Shown: positions 39,789 to 48,744, numbered from the stretch's first letter. The stretch is DNA of 64,000 bases from Sphingomonas palmae (GCF_900109565.1 NZ_FNZZ01000003.1:393165-457164); one strand, 5' to 3'. Numbers and translations: made by a program. The notes: generated from the sequence alone by a model not told the origin.

Positions 39789-39903
39789 CGCTGCGAGTGA
39801 CGAAAATCTCGAACCGGGGGCCAGCGTCCCGGGCGATTAAGTCGCGCGATTGAAACGGGCAAGCGCCGTCCGGCGTCCTTGTCCCAGGGAGGGCTTTCTA
39901 CAC

Positions 39904-40698
39904 ATGTCGTTGGGTCAACAACTCGCTCCGCATCTGCCGTTTCTGCGCCGCTACGGCCGCGCGCTCACCGGCAGCCAGATGCAGGGCGACCGCTACGTTC
40001 GCGCCACGCTGGAGGCGATCGTCGCGGCTCCCGAGGAATTTCCGCGCGACGTCGATCCGCGCCTGGGCCTGTATCGCACCTTTCAGGCGATCTGGAACTC
40101 GGCACATATCGAAGACGACGTGGACGCAGGTGGCGTCGACGATTCGGAGGCGATCGCGCGCGCGCGTCTTGCACGCATGAGCCCGCTGTCGCGCCAGGCG
40201 CTGCTGCTGACCGCGATGGAGGGGTTCACCCCGGAGGACGCGGCCTATCTGATCGACGCCGACACGCAGCGCGTCGAGGAGCTGGTCAACGAAGCGCTGG
40301 CGGAGATCGAGAAGCAGACCCGCGCGCGCGTGATGATCATCGAGGACGAGCCAATCATCGCGATGGATATCGAGAGCATCGTGCGCGACCTTGGCCACGA
40401 GCTGACCGGTGTCGCCGTGACGCGCGACGAGGCGGTGGCGCTGGCGATGGAGGACCGCCCCGGTCTCGTGCTCGCCGACATCCAGCTGGCCGACGACAGT
40501 TCGGGGATCGATGCGGTCAAGGACATCCTGGCCGAGTTCAACGTGCCCGTGATCTTCATCACCGCCTTCCCCGAGCGTCTGCTGACGGGTGAGCGGCCCG
40601 AGCCGACGTTCCTGATCACCAAGCCGTTCCAGCGCTCGACCGTGAAGGCCGCGATCAGCCAGGCGCTGTTCTTCGACCAGAGCACCGTGCCCGCCTGA
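39904..40698 (+). CDS. phyR: Response regulator PhyR
   Basis: 264 residues from ATG 39904. PhyR has an N-terminal sigma-like domain (about residues 1-130; LPFLRRYGRALTGSQMQGDR, ALLLTAMEGFTPEDAAYLID) that mimics EcfG and binds NepR, and a C-terminal receiver domain with VMIIEDEPIIAMD (acidic pocket), LVLADIQLADDSSG (phosphorylated Asp), FITAFPERLL and FLITKPF (Lys). An in-frame start 54 bases upstream would add a basic leader unlike the family. Confidence 0.96.
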   Translation: MSLGQQLAPHLPFLRRYGRALTGSQMQGDRYVRATLEAIVAAPEEFPRDVDPRLGLYRTFQAIWNSAHIEDDVDAGGVDDSEAIARARLARMSPLSRQALLLTAMEGFTPEDAAYLIDADTQRVEELVNEALAEIEKQTRARVMIIEDEPIIAMDIESIVRDLGHELTGVAVTRDEAVALAMEDRPGLVLADIQLADDSSGIDAVKDILAEFNVPVIFITAFPERLLTGERPEPTFLITKPFQRSTVKAAISQALFFDQSTVPA

Positions 40699-40706
40699 GC
40701 GCGCAC

Positions 40707-40731
40707 GAAACATCGTCATGGTTCGTTCGTT
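40707..40731 (+). promoter_or_regulatory. Candidate EcfG-type promoter upstream of the small ORF and ecfG
   Basis: GAAAC (40707-40711), exactly 16 bases, CGTT (40728-40731), nine bases after the phyR stop. The -10 is perfect and the -35 differs at one base from GGAAC. It would drive the 45-residue peptide and ecfG, giving positive feedback. Confidence 0.5.
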
Positions 40732-40770
40732 CGATACGGACCCAAAACGGTTCAGCGGGGTTGAACGACC

Positions 40771-40908
40771 ATGACGAATGACGACGGACGCGTTCACGTG
40801 GAAACCGATCAGGCGCGCGCAGCGTCGACCCCTGGCGTCGGGCGCTATGTCCTCGGCGCCTCGCTCGTGCTGATCATCGTGATCTTCGCCGCACTCCTTC
40901 TGTTCTGA
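40771..40908 (+). CDS. 45-residue single-pass membrane peptide between phyR and ecfG
   Basis: ATG 40771 to TGA 40906-40908. A hydrophilic N-terminal half (MTNDDGRVHVETDQARAAS) is followed by a C-terminal helix (YVLGASLVLIIVIFAALLLF) that ends the protein, a tail-anchored layout. Its stop lies 14 bases before the ecfG start and the two probably share a transcript. No family was recognised. Confidence 0.6.
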   Translation: MTNDDGRVHVETDQARAASTPGVGRYVLGASLVLIIVIFAALLLF

Positions 40909-40922
40909 TTGGAGTCGACCGA

Positions 40923-41657
40923 ATGTTCGTAGGGGTGGCAAAGCCGACCGACGGTGATTATCTTGGACAGGCGAACGTGCCCGGTGGCGGGGCGAAGCCT
41001 ATGCAACGGAGCGGCATGACCCAATCCCCAGTGAGCGCGCCGGGCGCCGACGGCACGGCGCCCGTCGAGCACGTCTCGCTCTCCGATCCCGAGTTCAAGG
41101 CGCAGTTGGCGCAGGTGATTCCGCACCTGCGCGCCTTTGGTCGCTCCCTGTCGGGCAACCGCGATCTCGCCGACGATCTCGTGCAGGAAACGCTGCTGAA
41201 GGCATGGGCCGCGCGCAAGCGGTTCCAGGCCGGCACCAACATGCGCGCGTGGACGTTCATCATCCTGCGCAATCTGTTCCTGTCGCAGATGCGGCGCGCG
41301 CGCTTCAAGGGCGAGTGGGACGATCTGGTTGCCGACCGCGTGCTCGCAGCACCCGCGAGCCAGGACAAGCACGTCGAGCTAGCGGACATGCAGCGCGCGT
41401 TGATGCACTTGCCGCAACCGCAGCGCGAGGCGCTGATCCTCGTCGGCGCCGGTGGTTTCGCCTATGAGGAAGCGGCCGAAATTTGCAACGTGGCGGTCGG
41501 CACGATCAAGAGCCGCGTCGCGCGCGGGCGTGTGGCGCTGGAGGCGTTGCTGAGCGACGGTACGCTCAAGTCGCGTCGTGATCATGAGAGCGACAATGGC
41601 CGCTCCACGCTTGATTCGATCATGGGTGAAGTCGACGAACTCGCGCGCGAGCGGTAG
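40923..41657 (+). CDS. ecfG: ECF sigma factor EcfG
   Basis: 244 residues from ATG 40923, which has GGAG eight bases upstream; ATG 41016 would remove a 31-residue extension and is possible. Region 2 reads LRAFGRSLSGNRDLADDLVQ, ETLLKAWAARKRFQAGTNMR and AWTFIILRNLFLSQMRRARF; region 4 has MHLPQPQREALILVGAGGF, YEEAAEICNVAVGTIKSRVA. This is the EcfG type that directs general stress genes. It is controlled by NepR/PhyR encoded next door. Confidence 0.93.
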   Translation: MFVGVAKPTDGDYLGQANVPGGGAKPMQRSGMTQSPVSAPGADGTAPVEHVSLSDPEFKAQLAQVIPHLRAFGRSLSGNRDLADDLVQETLLKAWAARKRFQAGTNMRAWTFIILRNLFLSQMRRARFKGEWDDLVADRVLAAPASQDKHVELADMQRALMHLPQPQREALILVGAGGFAYEEAAEICNVAVGTIKSRVARGRVALEALLSDGTLKSRRDHESDNGRSTLDSIMGEVDELARER

Positions 41658-41826
41658 GAGCACGTCAGTTTAGCGGCGGATCGTACGCAGCCAAAATCAC
41701 GACCTCCCTAGATGTTCATACCACTCACGACGGCTGAGACTGCTTTGCCTGATCAGTAGCCTCTGTTCTCTGGCTAGCGTCACTTATGGTCTGTGACAGC
41801 CGTTGAGTTGACGCGCCGGTCACGCG

Positions 41827-44478
41827 TTGCGCTATGCGCTGCTGATGCACGCCTCAGCCGACGATGCCCGCACCCGCGCGATCGATCATTCGCCCTTCCT
41901 CGCCGGATTGATTGCGCGCGCCGACGCTGACGAGGCGCTGCTGGCCGACGCGGAGGCACTGCCTGTTTCGAAGCGCTTGCGCGTGGAGCGCCGCCGCGTC
42001 GCGTTAGAGGTGGCGCTCGGCGACCTAGCCGGCCGGCTCGACCTGACGGAGGTGACGAAGCAGCTGACGCACTTCGCCGATGCCAGCCTCGATACCGCGA
42101 TCCGCTCCGCGATCACCGAACGTACGCCCGGCGCCCCGCCGCTCGGCTTTGCCGCACTAGCACTCGGCAAACAGGGTAGCTTCGAGCTCAATTATTCCTC
42201 CGACATCGATCCGATCCTGATCTACGATCCCGCGACGCTGCCGTGCCGGCCGCGCGAGGAGCCGGGCGACGCCGCCGTCCGCATCGCGCGTCGCGTGCTC
42301 GAATTGCTGCAAACGCGCGACGCTGACGGCTATGTCCTGCGCGTCGATCTGCGGTTGCGCCCGTCTCCGGAAGTCACGCCGCTCGCGGTGCCGGTCGACG
42401 CGGCGATCGCTTATTACGAGTCGCAGGCGCTGCCGTGGGAACGCGCCGCCTTTATCCGGGCGCGCGCCGCGGCCGGCGACGTGGCGCTGGGCCAGCGTTT
42501 CCTCGACACGATCCGTCCGTTCATCTGGCGCCGCAGCCTCGATTTCGGCGCGGTCGGTGAGATCCTCGACATCACCCGGCGCATCCGCGACCATCACGCG
42601 CAGGGTCAGTCATTCGGCCCCGGCTATGATCTCAAGCGGGGTAGGGGCGGCATCCGCGAGATCGAATTCTTCGCGCAGATACACCAGCTGATTCACGGCG
42701 GTCGCGATCCGGCCCTGCGCGCGCCCGCGACGCGCGACGCGCTGGCGGCGCTGGCGGCGGCCGGACGTATTCCCGAGGCGGATGCCGCGGCGCTGGCGGA
42801 GGCTTATACGCTGCTGCGCACGATCGAGCACCGCGTGCAGATGATCGACGATCGCCAGACGCACGCCTTGCCGAGCGGCACTGCGCTCGACCGGGTCGCG
42901 CGGCTGCACGGTCTGGCAGATGGCGGCGCGCTGCTCGACCTGCTGCGACCCCACGTGGCGCGCGTGGCCGCGACGTTCGACCAATTGGCGCCGACGACGC
43001 GCGGCGAACTGCCGCACGATGCGGTTGCGCTCGCCGAGCGGCTGCATGATGCGGGTTTCGTCGATGGCGCCGCGGTGGCCGCGCGGATCGGCGATTGGCG
43101 TGAGCGACGCTACCCGGCGCTGCGCAGCCCCGCGGCGCAGTCGGCGCTGGAGGCGGTGCTGCCAGAACTCGTCGGCGCGCTCGCCATAGCGCCGGTGCCG
43201 GACGCCGCGGTCGAGCGACTGGACCGCGTGATCGAGCGGTTGCCGAGTGCGATCAATTTCTTTCGGCTGCTGGAGGCGCAGCCCGCGCTCACCGCACTCG
43301 TCGCGCGGGTGCTCAGCCACGCGCCGACGTTGGCGGAAGAAATGACGCGGCGGACCGACCTGCTCGACGGATTGATCGACGCGAGCGCGCTCGATCGAGT
43401 CGGATCGGTTGATGAACTCGCGCGTACGATGCGGCGGGTCGAGGCGGGGGCCGATTACCAGACCTTGCTCGACCATGTCAGGCGCGTCGTGGGGGAGCAG
43501 CGTTTCGCGCTCGGCGTGCAACTGGTCGCTGCCGCCGCCGATCCGTTGCAGGTCGCCGCCGATTATTCCCGCGTCGCGGAGGCCGCCTTGTGCGTGCTGG
43601 CGGAGGCGACCGTCGCGGAGTTCGCGCGTGCGCACGGCCGCGTGCCGGGTAGCGAGCTGCTGATCCTGGCACTCGGCCGTTTTGGGGGTGGTGCGCTGAC
43701 GCACGCGTCGGACCTAGATCTGATCTTTCTGTTCACCGGCGATTTCCTGGCCGAGTCTGACGGGGCGAAGCCGCTCGGTGCGACGCTATATTACAATCGC
43801 CTTGCGCAGCGGGTCGCGGCGGCGCTGTCGGTAGCGACCGCTGCGGGGCCGCTCTACAAGGTCGATACACGGCTGCGCCCCTCGGGTACGCAAGGTCCGC
43901 TCGCCGTCACGCTCGAGTCGTTCGCCCGCTACCAGCGCGAGTCGGCGTGGACGTGGGAGCATATGGCGCTCACGCGTGCGCGCCCCGTGTTCGGTTCTAC
44001 CGACGCCCGCGCTGCGCTCGATGCCGTGATCGCCGACGTTCTGACGGGAGGTCGTACCGAGCGCGACATCGTCGCCGATGCCCGCACGATGCGCGCCGAC
44101 ATGGCGGCGCACAAGCCGCCGCAGGGGCCGCTCGATGCCAAGCTGCTGCCCGGTGGACTGGTCGACTTGGAGTTCACCACCCACGTCGTGCAGTTGGTGA
44201 CGCGGAGCGGCTTCAGCCCCGATCTGGGCGAAGCGCTCGACCGGCTGATTGCCGCCGGCCGTGTCCCGGCCACGCTGCGTGACGCGCACGACCTGCTCAC
44301 GCGGCTGCTCGTTACCGCGCGGCTGGTCGCCCCCGACGCGGCGGAGCCGAGCGCGGAGGCCACGCGGTCGCTGATCGCGCAGGCGCTGAAGCTGCCCGAC
44401 TGGGCGGCGGTGCTTGCCAGCTTCGCCGCCGTACGCGAGGAGGTCGCGCGTTGCTGGCAGGAGTTGGTCGATGGATGA
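41827..44478 (+). CDS. glnE: Bifunctional glutamine synthetase adenylyltransferase/adenylyl-removing enzyme
   Basis: Up to 883 residues. GlnE adds or removes AMP on glutamine synthetase in response to PII and glutamine. Two nucleotidyltransferase centres are visible: LALGKQGSFELNYSSDIDPI (N-terminal, removing) and LALGRFGGGALTHASDLDLI (C-terminal, adding), each with an Asp-x-Asp. The second half includes YKVDTRLRPSGTQGPLAVTL. An in-frame stop sits just upstream, leaving TTG 41827 or ATG 41845 as starts; both keep all conserved parts. It is somewhat shorter than E. coli GlnE (946) at the N-terminus. The 169-bp leader shows no obvious ribosome-binding site. Confidence 0.93.
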   Translation: MRYALLMHASADDARTRAIDHSPFLAGLIARADADEALLADAEALPVSKRLRVERRRVALEVALGDLAGRLDLTEVTKQLTHFADASLDTAIRSAITERTPGAPPLGFAALALGKQGSFELNYSSDIDPILIYDPATLPCRPREEPGDAAVRIARRVLELLQTRDADGYVLRVDLRLRPSPEVTPLAVPVDAAIAYYESQALPWERAAFIRARAAAGDVALGQRFLDTIRPFIWRRSLDFGAVGEILDITRRIRDHHAQGQSFGPGYDLKRGRGGIREIEFFAQIHQLIHGGRDPALRAPATRDALAALAAAGRIPEADAAALAEAYTLLRTIEHRVQMIDDRQTHALPSGTALDRVARLHGLADGGALLDLLRPHVARVAATFDQLAPTTRGELPHDAVALAERLHDAGFVDGAAVAARIGDWRERRYPALRSPAAQSALEAVLPELVGALAIAPVPDAAVERLDRVIERLPSAINFFRLLEAQPALTALVARVLSHAPTLAEEMTRRTDLLDGLIDASALDRVGSVDELARTMRRVEAGADYQTLLDHVRRVVGEQRFALGVQLVAAAADPLQVAADYSRVAEAALCVLAEATVAEFARAHGRVPGSELLILALGRFGGGALTHASDLDLIFLFTGDFLAESDGAKPLGATLYYNRLAQRVAAALSVATAAGPLYKVDTRLRPSGTQGPLAVTLESFARYQRESAWTWEHMALTRARPVFGSTDARAALDAVIADVLTGGRTERDIVADARTMRADMAAHKPPQGPLDAKLLPGGLVDLEFTTHVVQLVTRSGFSPDLGEALDRLIAAGRVPATLRDAHDLLTRLLVTARLVAPDAAEPSAEATRSLIAQALKLPDWAAVLASFAAVREEVARCWQELVDG

Positions 44479-44917
44479 GTTACCCGATGTGGCGGCGACC
44501 GGCGTCGATGGACAACCGCTGCGGCTGCTCGACCTGCCGCGCCCGCTGGTGGTGTATTTCTATCCCAAGGACGACACGCCGGGCTGCACGCGCGAGGCGC
44601 AGGATTTCTCCGCGCTCGCCGACGATTTCGCGGCGGCGGGCGTGCACGTGCTCGGCGTATCGCGCGACAGCGTTGCCAAGCATGAGAAGTTCACCGCCAA
44701 GCACGACCTGCGGGTCGCGCTCGCCAGCGACCTTGACGGCCAGGTGACCGAGGCGTTCGGCGTGTGGGGCGAGAAGCAGATGTACGGGCGCACCTACATG
44801 GGGATCGAGCGTGCGACCTTCCTGTTCGACCGCGACGGCAAGCTGGCGGGCGAGTGGCGCAAGGTGAAGGTGCCGGGCCATGCCGTGGCCGTGCTCGAGG
44901 CTGCGCGTCAGCTTTGA
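44471..44917 (+). CDS. bcp: Thioredoxin-dependent peroxiredoxin (Bcp family)
   Basis: 148 residues from ATG 44471, overlapping glnE by eight bases. It reduces hydroperoxides. The peroxidatic cysteine is Cys39 in YFYPKDDTPGCTREAQDFS; there is no second cysteine anywhere in the protein, so it should act as a one-Cys enzyme, unlike E. coli Bcp with its resolving Cys five residues on. The arginine and late motifs YGRTYMGIERATFLFDRDG are conserved. It overlaps the DUF455 gene as TTGA. Confidence 0.93.
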   Translation: MDELPDVAATGVDGQPLRLLDLPRPLVVYFYPKDDTPGCTREAQDFSALADDFAAAGVHVLGVSRDSVAKHEKFTAKHDLRVALASDLDGQVTEAFGVWGEKQMYGRTYMGIERATFLFDRDGKLAGEWRKVKVPGHAVAVLEAARQL

Positions 44918-45708
44918 CCAGCGTTGCAGAAGCCTGTCGCGAAGTCCTGACAACATCCGCACCGGTCGCCAAACTGAAGGCGGCGAGGCGGGTCGCGCGC
45001 GCGTGGCGTAAAGGTACGCTCGACCACGCGTTCCACGTCGCCATGCCCGCCAAGCCCGCGTGGCCGCCGCGCCCCGAACTGCTGCCGCCTGGCAAGATGC
45101 CCAAGCGCGGCAAGGCCGGGTCGGAACGTGGACGCATCGCATTGCTCCACGCACTGGCGCACATCGAGTTCGTCGCAGTCGACCTTGCGTTCGACATGGC
45201 CGGGCGGTTCGGCGCCGGCTTCCCAAGCGCGTTCGTAGACGACTGGATTTCGGTCGGCGCGGACGAGGCGATGCATTTCGCACTGCTCGACCGCCGCCTG
45301 CGCGCGCTCGGTTCCTCTTACGGCGCGCTGCCCGCACATGCCGGTCTGTGGGAGACCGCGGCGCGGACCGCGGACGATCCGCTCGCGCGACTGGCGGTCG
45401 TGCCGATGGTGCTGGAGGCGCGCGGGCTGGACGTGACCCCGACGACGATCGCGCGGTTTCGTGCATCCGGCGACGAGGCGGGCGGGCGCATCCTGCAGCG
45501 CATCTACACCGACGAAATCCGTCACGTGCGATTCGGCACGAGGTGGTTCGAGTGGGCGTGCGCGGAGCAAGGGCTGACCCCGCCGACGCACTGGCGCGCG
45601 CTGATCGACCGGCATTTTCGCGGGCTCGTTCGGCCGCCGTTCAACGACTCGGCGCGCACCTTGGCCGGTCTGACGCGCGAATATTGGGGCGGGCTTGCCT
45701 CGGAATGA
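44914..45708 (+). CDS. DUF455 ferritin-like protein
   Basis: 264 residues from TTG 44914, overlapping the bcp stop. The DUF455 fold resembles ferritin-like/MiaE diiron proteins. Candidate metal ligands are the Glu and His in LLHALAHIEFVAVDLAFD, GADEAMHFALLDRR, VPMVLEARGLDVTP and IYTDEIRHVRFGTRWF, arranged as paired ExxH. The biochemical role is unknown. Start choice rests on overlap with bcp and on the family's usual length; there is no ATG in the right place. Confidence 0.85.
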   Translation: MTSVAEACREVLTTSAPVAKLKAARRVARAWRKGTLDHAFHVAMPAKPAWPPRPELLPPGKMPKRGKAGSERGRIALLHALAHIEFVAVDLAFDMAGRFGAGFPSAFVDDWISVGADEAMHFALLDRRLRALGSSYGALPAHAGLWETAARTADDPLARLAVVPMVLEARGLDVTPTTIARFRASGDEAGGRILQRIYTDEIRHVRFGTRWFEWACAEQGLTPPTHWRALIDRHFRGLVRPPFNDSARTLAGLTREYWGGLASE

Positions 45709-45832
45709 CACAATGCGCCACAAAGCGGCCATCAGGACGGGCGGGGGTCCCTACCGATCCAGGTTCATTCACGCGGGCGGGCGCTGACCCTTTCGGGCGG
45801 GCGCGCGGCTGATCGATCGACGATGGGGTTTG

Positions 45833-46561
45833 ATGATTAAGCTCGCTTTGTTGCCCGCCGCGGCGGTGACGGCCGCTGTCGGCCTGATGCTCTCGGGTGC
45901 CGCGAATGCCGAAGTACCCGCCGCCGCGCAGCCGGTTGCGGCTACCACTACCACCCACCACGTTCCCGCGGGCGGTCCATTGATCGGCGCGACCAGCCCC
46001 GAGGCACGCGGCGACATCGCTGCCGACGCGCAGTTCCGCTCGCTGTTCATGAGCTGGAAGAAGCTCGATGGTGGCAACACCGGCGCGATCGCGATTCCCT
46101 CGGTTCAGCCGGTATCGAGCCTGAAGTTCACCAGTAATTTCGGCATCCGCTCCGACCCGTTCCGCGGTACCGCCGCGATGCACGCCGGGGTCGATATTCC
46201 GGGTCCGATCGGTACCCCGATCTACGCCACCGCCGATGGCATCGTCAGCCACGCCGGACGACAGGGCGGTTACGGCAATCTGGTCGAGATCAACCACGGC
46301 AAGGGGATCGCGACGCGCTATGGCCATTTGTCACGCATCATCGTCGCCGACAATGCGCGCGTGAAGCGTGGGCAGATGATCGCGCTGATGGGGTCGACCG
46401 GCCGCTCGACCGGCTCGCACCTCCACTACGAAGTCCGCATCGATGGCCACGCGGTCAATCCGATCCCGTTCCTGACCACTGCCGATTACCTGCTCGCCGC
46501 GCAGGATCGCTCGGTCGGCGTGATCCCGGTGTCGACCAGCGGCCCGGCTCCGCAGGACTGA
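45833..46561 (+). CDS. M23 family peptidoglycan endopeptidase
   Basis: 242 residues from ATG 45833. A signal peptide (LALLPAAAVTAAVGLMLSGAANA) gives export. The LytM/M23 domain spans about residues 95-215: NFGIRSDPFRG, the zinc His and Asp in MHAGVDIPGP, GRQGGYGNLVEINHG, TRYGHLS and the second zinc site HLHYEVR. All zinc ligands are present, so it should be an active endopeptidase rather than an EnvC-like activator. It stands alone between DUF455 and erpA. Confidence 0.9.
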   Translation: MIKLALLPAAAVTAAVGLMLSGAANAEVPAAAQPVAATTTTHHVPAGGPLIGATSPEARGDIAADAQFRSLFMSWKKLDGGNTGAIAIPSVQPVSSLKFTSNFGIRSDPFRGTAAMHAGVDIPGPIGTPIYATADGIVSHAGRQGGYGNLVEINHGKGIATRYGHLSRIIVADNARVKRGQMIALMGSTGRSTGSHLHYEVRIDGHAVNPIPFLTTADYLLAAQDRSVGVIPVSTSGPAPQD

Positions 46562-46618
46562 ATCATTAGGGCCGTTTGAACCTCAACTTTCTCAACTTCG
46601 CCTCCGAATGAGGCATGG

Positions 46619-46650
46619 GCGGGGTCGGTTGCGGGTGCAGCCGACCCCGC
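46619..46650 (+). promoter_or_regulatory. Strong hairpin touching the erpA start
   Basis: GCGGGGTCGG (46619-46628) pairs perfectly with CCGACCCCGC (46641-46650); TGC/GCA inside the loop can extend it. The hairpin ends four bases before the first ATG of erpA. It may terminate the M23 transcript or hide the erpA ribosome-binding region. No T-run follows. Confidence 0.6.
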
Positions 46651-46654
46651 TTAC

Positions 46655-47002
46655 ATGATGCGCATGGCAACGCTCGCATCCGACATCGCGCTGACCCCCG
46701 CCGCTGCGGCCCGCGTCTCCAGCATCGCCGCCAGGCAGGGCAAGCCCGCGATCCTGCGTCTCTCGGTCGAGGGCGGGGGGTGTTCGGGTTTCCAGTACAA
46801 GTTCGGTTTCGCCGACGCGCCTGATGCGACCGACACCGTTGCGGAAACCGACGGCGTTCGGCTGGTCGTCGACGATGTCAGCCTCGATCTCGTCCGCGGT
46901 TGCGCGGTCGATTACGTCGAGTCGCTCGGTGGCGCGTCGTTCCAGGTGAGCAATCCGAACGCCGCGTCAGGCTGCGGTTGCGGGACCAGCTTCTCGGTGT
47001 AA
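46655..47002 (+). CDS. erpA: Iron-sulfur cluster insertion protein ErpA (HesB/IscA family)
   Basis: 115 residues. A-type carrier delivering Fe-S clusters to apo-proteins. The three conserved cysteines are in VEGGGCSGFQYKFGF and SGCGCGTSFSV. Three ATGs occur within the first ten bases (46655, 46658 and 46664); the last is furthest from the upstream hairpin. It is followed 11 bases later by xthA in the same direction. Confidence 0.93.
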   Translation: MMRMATLASDIALTPAAAARVSSIAARQGKPAILRLSVEGGGCSGFQYKFGFADAPDATDTVAETDGVRLVVDDVSLDLVRGCAVDYVESLGGASFQVSNPNAASGCGCGTSFSV

Positions 47003-47013
47003 GGCTTCGTGGC

Positions 47014-47784
47014 GTGAAAATCGTCACCTACAACGTCAACGGGATCAAGGCGCGGCTTGAGCGTCTGGTCGAGTATCTGGCCGAGCAGCAGCCCGACGTG
47101 GTGTGTCTGCAGGAGCTGAAATCGTCCGACGAGACGTTCCCTGAGGCCGCGATCCGAGATGCCGGCTACGGCGCGGTATGGCACGGGCAAAAGGGATTTA
47201 ACGGCGTCGCGGTGCTCGCACGCGGACAGGACCCGGTCGAGCGCCAGCGCGGGCTGGAGGGCGAGCCCGAAGACGATCACAGCCGATATTTGGAGTGCGA
47301 GGTCGACGGGTTGGTCGTCGCCTCGATCTACCTGCCCAACGGCAATCCGCAGCCGGGCCCCAAGTTCGACTACAAGCTGCGCTGGATCGACCGGCTGCGC
47401 GCGCGCGCGCAGGTGCTGCTTGACGCCGAGGTGCCGGCGGTGCTGGCGGGCGATTACAACGTCATCCCCAACGACGACGACACCTTCTCCGTCGCAGCGA
47501 TGGCGAGCGACGCGCTGATGCAGCCGGAAAGCCGGCAGGGCTACCGCGCGCTGGTGGCACAGGGGTGGACCGATGCGCTGCGCAGCCGCCACCCGCGCGG
47601 CGGCGTGTGGACGTTCTGGGACTATCAGGCGGGGGCGTGGCAGCGTGACGCGGGGTTCCGCATCGATCACCTGCTGCTCAGCCCGGCGGTGGCCGACCGG
47701 TTGCAGGATGCAAACGTCGACAAGGCGTATCGCGGTCGTGAGAAGGCGAGCGACCATGCGCCGACGTGGGTGAAACTGGCGTGA
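47014..47784 (+). CDS. xthA: Exodeoxyribonuclease III
   Basis: 256 residues from GTG 47014. AP endonuclease/3'-exonuclease for base excision repair. Motifs are VTYNVNGIKARLERLVEYL, CLQELKSSDETFP (metal-binding Glu), SIYLPNGNPQPGPKFDYKL, LAGDYNVIPNDDD and the C-terminal SDHAPTWVKLA (catalytic Asp-His). Its stop overlaps the next start (GTGA). Confidence 0.95.
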   Translation: MKIVTYNVNGIKARLERLVEYLAEQQPDVVCLQELKSSDETFPEAAIRDAGYGAVWHGQKGFNGVAVLARGQDPVERQRGLEGEPEDDHSRYLECEVDGLVVASIYLPNGNPQPGPKFDYKLRWIDRLRARAQVLLDAEVPAVLAGDYNVIPNDDDTFSVAAMASDALMQPESRQGYRALVAQGWTDALRSRHPRGGVWTFWDYQAGAWQRDAGFRIDHLLLSPAVADRLQDANVDKAYRGREKASDHAPTWVKLA

Positions 47785-48599
47785 GCCGGGTGCGCGGGCT
47801 GTTGCTGGCGGTGTGCGCCGGTGCGGCGGCATGGGCGGCGCCGGTGTCCGCGCAGCAGCGCGACGACGATCGTTTCTGCCCCAATCGTCCGAGCCTCGGG
47901 TCAAGCGGATGCACGACGCTGCCGGGGCAGGTGCAGGTCGAGATGTCGGGCGTCGACTGGCAGCTCGACAACAACCCTGACGAGCGCGTCGACACCACCC
48001 GCTTCGCCGACACGCTGGCACGGATCGGTGTCGGTCCGAAGACCGAGGTGCAGGTCGGATGGAGCCCGCAGGTGATTGCGCGCACGCGTGACAAGGCGAG
48101 GGGTACGATCTCGCGCGTGGCGGGGATCAGCGACCTGACGCTGGCGGTCAGGCAGAACATCACGCATTCCGACGGACACGGATTGTCGACCGCGATCCAG
48201 CCGTTCGTCACGCTGCCGACCGGCCGGGGTGACATCAGCGAAGGCACTTGGTCCGCCGGCGCCGTCGTGCCGGTAGTGTACGAGGTCAACGACACGTGGA
48301 GCCTCGGCTTCACGGGACAGGCGGCGGCGCAGGCGGATGAGGATCGCCACGGGCGCCACTTCGATGCGAGCGGGATTGTCGAGGTTGGCTACACCGTCTC
48401 TTCCAACGTGACCGCGTTCGGCGACTTCGTGCTGGAGCGTGACAACGACCCGATGCAACACGTCACGATGGCGCAGTTGGCGGGATCGCTGGCGTGGCAA
48501 CCGACCAAGCGGACGCAGTTGGACGTGCTGGCGGTCGCGGGGCTCAACCATGACACCCCGGACCTGCAAGTGGCCTTCGGCGGCGCGTTCGTCTTCTGA
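47781..48599 (+). CDS. Outer-membrane beta-barrel protein, transporter-like
   Basis: 272 residues from GTG 47781 with a signal peptide (VRGLLLAVCAGAAAWAAPVSAQ). The mature part has an early disulfide candidate (FCPNRPS and SGCTTLP) followed by alternating amphipathic strands, e.g. LAVRQNITHSDGHGLSTAIQ, WSLGFTGQAAAQ and AFGDFVLERD, ending in Phe (GGAFVF) as outer-membrane proteins do. It resembles the MetA-pathway-of-phenol-degradation barrel family. The substrate is unknown. Confidence 0.72.
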   Translation: MSRVRGLLLAVCAGAAAWAAPVSAQQRDDDRFCPNRPSLGSSGCTTLPGQVQVEMSGVDWQLDNNPDERVDTTRFADTLARIGVGPKTEVQVGWSPQVIARTRDKARGTISRVAGISDLTLAVRQNITHSDGHGLSTAIQPFVTLPTGRGDISEGTWSAGAVVPVVYEVNDTWSLGFTGQAAAQADEDRHGRHFDASGIVEVGYTVSSNVTAFGDFVLERDNDPMQHVTMAQLAGSLAWQPTKRTQLDVLAVAGLNHDTPDLQVAFGGAFVF

Positions 48600-48744
48600 C
48601 GCCAATTTGCGGCGCAGATTGCGGGTAGTTGGCGTGTTACGTTGCTGCTGCACCAGCTAAGTTATTGAGTTCACATGATACAGGTGTTTGGCACGGGTAA
48701 TGCACTAACGCTCACGACGGCAAGGAGCCGTCGGGAGAAGTGCC

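Noticed and set aside
39848..39903. A GAAAC-N17-CGTC element as an EcfG promoter for phyR
   Set aside because: It has two mismatches from the consensus, one in each box, and cannot be told from background.
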